64,000 bases of DNA, taken from positions 1 through 64,000 of the forward strand of contig CAZPUQ010000011.1 in NCBI GenBank assembly GCA_964589785.1, read 5' to 3'. Position numbers and translations under genes: made by a program. The DNA is from JAGVSR01 sp964589785. GTDB taxonomy: Bacteria > Pseudomonadota > Alphaproteobacteria > Rhizobiales > Hyphomicrobiaceae. Below the pieces are notes generated by a model. It was not told the origin of the DNA. It did no database searches and worked only from the letters and a program-made list of their open reading frames with translations. Below are positions 59,899 to 64,000 of this stretch, piece by piece (position 1 is the first letter of the stretch; the number at the start of each line of letters is the position of its first letter).

Positions 59899-61881
59899 TC
59901 AGTTCGCGAGCAGGCCCGACATCGCCTCGGAGAAGGTCGACGGAATCGTGGCGGACTTGGCCTTCTTGGCGGTCTTCTTGGCGCCCGGCTTCTTCGGTTT
60001 AGGTTGGCTGAAGGCCGCCGGCTCGTCCTCGATCGAGGCCGTCTCGACGTCGTACGCCGGCTGCGGCTCGACGGAGGGAAGGGACCGGCCGCCAAGCGCC
60101 TGGGAGACACGGCTGTCGAGACCGTAGACGTCGCCGAACGTCGCCAGCCTGCCGTCGTCGTCGATCCACGCCGTCAGGTAGACCGTGTGAACCCAGATAT
60201 GGTTGTCGAGCTCGATCGTCTCCGAGCTGCGCCGGGCGGATGACACACGCTCGGCGCCCCAGCCCTTGTCCTGCTGGAGCAGCACCTCGGCGAACCGCTG
60301 CGGATTGTTGACGCGGATGCAGCCGTGCGAGAACGGCCGCCGGGATTGGGCAAAGAGTTCGCGCTGGATCGTGTCGTGCATATAGACATCGTGCGGGTTC
60401 GGGAACATGAACTTCACGAAGCCGAGCGGGTTCTGGCCGCCGGGCGGCTGGATGAAGCTGTACTGGCGCAAGTCCGCCGACGACCAGTCGACGGAATTGG
60501 GATCGACGGGCCGGCCGTTGCGGTAGGGCGTGAACCCGTAGGCCCTGAGCACGGACGCGCCGCCGCCGCCGAAGAGCTGATCGAAGAAGCCGTTGCCGCC
60601 GGCCCTCTGCAGGCGCGGCTTGAGCTCCTTCGCCTTGATGCCTTCGGGCACGCCCCACGACGGATTGAACACGATCGTCTTCATCTCGGCGGAGAACGAC
60701 GGCGTCGGCCAGGTGGACTGCCCGACGATGATCTTCTCCTTGAAGATCACCTTGCCGCCGGCATAGGTCCTCGTGACGTATTCGGGGATGTTGTTGATCA
60801 CGTAGGACGCGCCGAGCTCCTCGGGCATCCACCGCCACCGCTCCATGTTGACGAGCAGCCGCTGCGTATCACGCGGGCTCGTCTCGTCCGGTTCGCCCGC
60901 ACCCTCCCGGTTCAGCGCCGCACGTGTCCGGCGATTGAGCTGGCCGTTGGCTTTGAGCCCCTTCTCGGTCTGGAACGCCTTGATCGCGTCGGCGAGCCGC
61001 TCGTCATAGAGCGTCTCGCGGCCGGCAAACTCCGCCGGCTGCTTGAGGCGCCGTCTCAGCAGCGCGATGTCGGGATGCAGCGAGCCGGGCTTCACGGTGG
61101 CGCCGTCGGGCGGCAGCTTGACGAGGAGCGCCTCGTCGACGGGCGCGGGGGGCTCAACGGGCCCGAGCCGTTTCACGAGCTCCGCGCGAAGGCGCTGGAA
61201 CTGCTCGTGCCTGGGGTGGAGGCCCGTGAGAGTGGCGGCCGGATCGCTCGCCGCGGCGAGCCCGCCAAGCACGGTCTTGGGATCGCGCACCGGCGGGGAA
61301 AGATCGAGAAGCTGGCTGATCGAGAGCGGACGCACGCGCCCGCCCCGGGCATGACGCGCATAGGTGAGGGCCGCGAGCGTGAGCTGCGCCTCGGCGTTCC
61401 CCAGCGCGTCCGGGGTCGTGAGCGCAGCGGCCGGATCGGGAAGCGGGAAGGCCGTCGCGTCGAGACCCCACTCCGCCGCCTTGCCGATCTCCGCGGCGAG
61501 GGCCTTGGCGCGGTCGTTGAGGCCCGCGGCGGCGGTCCAGAGCGGGTCCTTGCGCGCGCCGTAGAAGGCTGCGGCGGCCGCGACATCATCCTTGGCATAG
61601 GCGGTGGCAAACGCCTTGTCTGTCAGCCGGGCGTAGGCGGCCGTAACGGCGGGAGCCGCATCGGGAAGCGGCACGACGGGCGTGCTCGCCAGGGGGGCGG
61701 CGGCCGCGTCCGCTGGCGGGGCACCGGCGGGGTCGGACGGCGGCACCGGTGCAGCGGCCGTGGCGCTGTCCGCGGCGGCGTCGGCCGGCGCGGCCGGGAC
61801 GGCCGCCGGACCGGCCATGCTCATGGCCATGCCGACCAGCGCAGCAGCGAGCGCGCGGGGTGAAACCACGGAGAAGGTCAT
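59899..61881 (-). CDS. L,D-transpeptidase, YcbB/LdtD-like
   Basis: 660 residues. Cross-links peptidoglycan through 3-3 bonds in the periplasm. Signal peptide about 1-33, then an Ala/Pro-rich linker to residue 75; a scaffold domain (about 80-260); a peptidoglycan-binding domain (about 265-320: LHPDIALLRRRLKQPAEFAG, AIKAFQTEKGLKANGQL); the catalytic domain (about 345-575) with the His519-Gly-Cys521 motif in HGCIRV, preceded by PHDVYMHDTIQRELF. The C-terminal tail (KPKKPGAKKTAKKAKSATIP) is basic and lies beyond the domain. No other envelope gene is directly adjacent. Confidence 0.93.
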   Translation of the reverse strand: MTFSVVSPRALAAALVGMAMSMAGPAAVPAAPADAAADSATAAAPVPPSDPAGAPPADAAAAPLASTPVVPLPDAAPAVTAAYARLTDKAFATAYAKDDVAAAAAFYGARKDPLWTAAAGLNDRAKALAAEIGKAAEWGLDATAFPLPDPAAALTTPDALGNAEAQLTLAALTYARHARGGRVRPLSISQLLDLSPPVRDPKTVLGGLAAASDPAATLTGLHPRHEQFQRLRAELVKRLGPVEPPAPVDEALLVKLPPDGATVKPGSLHPDIALLRRRLKQPAEFAGRETLYDERLADAIKAFQTEKGLKANGQLNRRTRAALNREGAGEPDETSPRDTQRLLVNMERWRWMPEELGASYVINNIPEYVTRTYAGGKVIFKEKIIVGQSTWPTPSFSAEMKTIVFNPSWGVPEGIKAKELKPRLQRAGGNGFFDQLFGGGGASVLRAYGFTPYRNGRPVDPNSVDWSSADLRQYSFIQPPGGQNPLGFVKFMFPNPHDVYMHDTIQRELFAQSRRPFSHGCIRVNNPQRFAEVLLQQDKGWGAERVSSARRSSETIELDNHIWVHTVYLTAWIDDDGRLATFGDVYGLDSRVSQALGGRSLPSVEPQPAYDVETASIEDEPAAFSQPKPKKPGAKKTAKKAKSATIPSTFSEAMSGLLAN

Positions 61882-62170
61882 TGCAGCTCGCTCCTGTTCG
61901 CCGAATCGGACGCGGACGGATTCACTTTTTCTCAGTCAGCATAAAGGTCCATTGGATTGATGGCGAATTGTAGTCGCACGGCATCCACGACGACGATCGA
62001 AGCCACAGCAGATCGCCGTCGGCGCGGGCCCGAGGGCGCCGGCGCGGGGCCTCGTTTCCGCCTCAATCTGCCCGGATAGCCCCGTCCGTCCAGCAAAATG
62101 AAGCCGTTGGCCTCGGGCGGGCGCGCGGGGGCGCACGCACACCAGGTCCGCGAGGAAAGGTCCGTCGAGC

Positions 62171-62818
62171 ATGGCCCGCGAGGGGGTGGCGACCCAATTG
62201 TATCTGGTGCTGCCCGCGGCCGGCGAGGCCGCCGGGCTCGACGCGACCGTCGAGGCGGCCCTTGCCGCCGGCCCCGTCGCGACCGTGCTCATCGAGCCGG
62301 ACCCTGGCGCGCCGCCGGCCCCGCCCGACCTCGCCAAGGCCGTCGCGGCCCTGCAGAAGCGCGGCATCGCCACGCTCCTCCTCGGCGATGCGGCGCTCGC
62401 CCGCGTCGTCAAGGCCGATGGTGTCCATCTTGCGCCGTCAAAGCTGCTGCCGGCCGCCTATCGCGAGGCGCGCGAGACGCTCGGCAGCCGCTTCATCGTC
62501 GGGGTTGACGTCGGCCGCTCCCGCCACGAGGCGATGGAGCTCGGCGAAGAGGGAGCCGATTACATCGGGTTCGGCATTCCGCCCCATGTCGAGGATCGGG
62601 ATACCGCGCGCGCACGCCGCCTCGACCTCGTCCAGTGGTGGTCGGAGATCTTCGAGGTGCCGGGGGTGGCCTTCGACGTCGAGACGCCTCAGGAGGCCGC
62701 GCGCCTCGTTGCGGCCGGCGCGGATTTCGTCGCCGTGCGCCTGCCGCCCGGCCTCGCTCCGGACGCAGTCGGCCCATATCTCTCGCCGTACGTGGCGGCC
62801 CTGAGATCAGTCCCATGA
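62171..62818 (+). CDS. Thiamine-phosphate-synthase-like protein
   Basis: 215 residues, TIM-barrel fold of the ThiE/TenI type: VATVLIEPD, ALQKRGIATLLLGDAALARV, ADGVHLAPSKLLPAAYREAR, then GADYIGFGIPP and GADFVAVRLPPGLAP. The usual pyrophosphate-binding residues of true ThiE (GPVFPTxTK) are replaced by GFGIPPHVEDRDTA, so it may act on another substrate or be a TenI-like relative. The next gene overlaps it (ATGA). Confidence 0.75.
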   Translation: MAREGVATQLYLVLPAAGEAAGLDATVEAALAAGPVATVLIEPDPGAPPAPPDLAKAVAALQKRGIATLLLGDAALARVVKADGVHLAPSKLLPAAYREARETLGSRFIVGVDVGRSRHEAMELGEEGADYIGFGIPPHVEDRDTARARRLDLVQWWSEIFEVPGVAFDVETPQEAARLVAAGADFVAVRLPPGLAPDAVGPYLSPYVAALRSVP

Positions 62819-63819
62819 ACAGGATCGCACTTGCCGGGCTGCTGGCCGTGGGTTCCGCCGCGGGGGCGGCGGGCGTCCTCGTGGCCACGGGCCGGTTGCA
62901 GCTCCCGGAGGTTGCCGCCCGCGCGCCCGAAATACCCGGCGCACCGACCTCCCCGGCGCCGTCCCCCGCCGCGGTGGACGACGAGGCCTATCTCGCGTTC
63001 GATCAGGGCAAGTACCTGACGGCGCTGTCGCTGGCGGAGGCCCGCGCGGCGCGCGGCGACCCGCAGGCGCACACGCTCGTGGCCCGCATCTACGAGGGCG
63101 GTCTCGGCGTCGGCAAGGACGAGATCACCGCCGCGCGCTGGTATGCGCGGGCCGCCGAGCTCGGCGACGTCCCGGCGATGCTCGCCTTCGGCAATATGCT
63201 GGCCGAGGGCCGCGGCGTGGAGAAGGACCGCAAGGCCGCCGCCGCCATGTACGAGAATGCGGCCGCGACCGGCGACCCGCTGGCCAATTACAACCTCGGC
63301 CTCCTGTTCCTGAAGGGCGACGGCAAGCCCGAGAACCCGCACCGCGCGGCCAGACACATCCAGTACGCCGCCGAGAAGGGCATCGCGCAGGCGCAGTACG
63401 ACCTCGCCGCGCTCTATCAGAAGGGCGAAGGCCTGCCCCACGACGCGCTGGAGGCGGCCCGGTGGATGTCGCGCGCGGCGAGCCAGGGGCTCCTCGCGGC
63501 ACAGTACGAATACGCGGTGATGCTGCTGCGCGGCTTCGGCCTGAAACAGGACGAGGGCAAGGCAATCCCTCTCCTGACGACGGCGGCCGAGAAGGGCGTG
63601 CCCGGCGCCCAGAACCGCCTCGCCTACATCCATCTGGAGGGCGTGGGCGGCGTGCCGAAGAGCACGGCGGAAGCCGCCAAGTGGCGCTTCCTCGCCCGGT
63701 CCGGCGGCATTGCCGACGACAAGCTCGACCTCCTCATCGACGCCCTGCCCGACAGCGAGCGCAAGGCCGCCCAAAAGGCCGCGCAGGAATGGCAGGACAA
63801 ACGGCTCACCATCCGGTAG
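62815..63819 (+). CDS. Sel1-repeat protein
   Basis: 334 residues from the ATG at 62815, which overlaps the previous stop. A hydrophobic N-terminus (ALAGLLAVGSAAGAAGVLVA) acts as a signal or anchor. Then a linker rich in Pro/Ala, and about six Sel1-like repeats (for example IYEGGLGVGKDEITAARWYA, LAEGRGVEKDRKAAAAMY, LFLKGDGKPENPHRAARH, YQKGEGLPHDALEAARWM). Such proteins serve as adaptors. The target is unknown. Confidence 0.88.
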   Translation: MNRIALAGLLAVGSAAGAAGVLVATGRLQLPEVAARAPEIPGAPTSPAPSPAAVDDEAYLAFDQGKYLTALSLAEARAARGDPQAHTLVARIYEGGLGVGKDEITAARWYARAAELGDVPAMLAFGNMLAEGRGVEKDRKAAAAMYENAAATGDPLANYNLGLLFLKGDGKPENPHRAARHIQYAAEKGIAQAQYDLAALYQKGEGLPHDALEAARWMSRAASQGLLAAQYEYAVMLLRGFGLKQDEGKAIPLLTTAAEKGVPGAQNRLAYIHLEGVGGVPKSTAEAAKWRFLARSGGIADDKLDLLIDALPDSERKAAQKAAQEWQDKRLTIR

Positions 63820-63902
63820 GCAGTGATCCCTCCCGACGCAAGCTCGTGCCGGCATCCGTCGGGAGACTTCGTTGTCCTCCACGTCTTGCCGATCGGCCCC
63901 CA

Positions 63903-64000
63903 ATGCCCGCCTCCGCCCTGATCAACGTCATGACCGCCGCAGCCCGCAAGGCGGCCCGCTCGCTCGTGCGCGATTTCGGCGAGGTCGAACAGCTCCAGGT
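63903..64000 (+). CDS. suhB: Inositol monophosphatase (SuhB), start only
   Basis: The 32 residues to the window end (PASALINVMTAAARKAARSL, then VRDFGEVEQLQV) match the N-terminus of alphaproteobacterial SuhB. The gene runs off the window. ATG at 63903; no strong ribosome site in the AT-poor upstream sequence. Confidence 0.85.
   Translation, partial: MPASALINVMTAAARKAARSLVRDFGEVEQLQ

Overview
This GC-rich window looks like chromosome of an alphaproteobacterium, most likely Hyphomicrobiales (Rhizobiales). The evidence is gene order and gene families: a ybgC-tolQRAB-pal-cpoB-tilS-ftsH-folP-glmM run, a ruvC-ruvA-ruvB run, a 6S RNA next to 5-formyltetrahydrofolate cyclo-ligase, TTAA-N7-TTAA (CtrA-type) boxes, and serC and suhB of the alphaproteobacterial type. 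The genus cannot be told from the sequence alone.

The window has two parts. Positions 1 to about 15,245 are accessory and mosaic. They hold the tail of a tyrosine recombinase, a frameshifted glycerol kinase, a decayed DNA-methyltransferase fragment joined to a 39-bp scrap of a serine recombinase gene, a small secreted protein, a wHTH/TPR membrane protein, an internal piece of an allophanate hydrolase, a DUF1254 protein with a damaged N-terminus, an exported sulfatase and HAD phosphatase with an AraC regulator, and an overlapping four-gene cassette (DUF3489, DUF2924, a 66-aa ORF, a large serine recombinase). This part stops at the 3' end of a tRNA-Gln gene, a common edge for integrated DNA.

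From 15,246 to the end is conserved core. After tRNA-Gln and tRNA-Pro come an MBL hydrolase overlapping a DUF1499 protein tail to tail, a secreted protein, a CHAD protein, ferrochelatase (hemH), an SPFH/NfeD membrane pair, arabinose-5-phosphate isomerase (kdsD), several outer-membrane beta-barrel proteins, a DUF4139 protein, serC, glmM, an orphan ParA with an unknown partner, folP and ftsH.

Read on the minus strand, the block 55,377 to 36,256 runs from a YmdB-like phosphoesterase through yebC, ruvCA, a small membrane protein, a PilZ protein, ruvB, a metallophosphoesterase, ybgC, a beta-carbonic anhydrase, the Tol-Pal system, tilS and ftsH. It joins DNA repair, envelope constriction and outer-membrane stability genes. 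Two 40-44 aa lipoproteins, closely related to each other, sit between tolB and pal.

The right end carries 5-formyltetrahydrofolate cyclo-ligase, 6S RNA, gap and class I fructose-bisphosphate aldolase, a cytochrome c, an L,D-transpeptidase, a thiamine-phosphate-synthase-like protein, a Sel1-repeat protein and the start of suhB.

I found no CRISPR array, no rRNA and no complete insertion sequence. The best candidates for undescribed biology are the DUF3489/DUF2924/recombinase cassette, the twin mini-lipoproteins inside the tol-pal cluster, and the orphan ParA pair.
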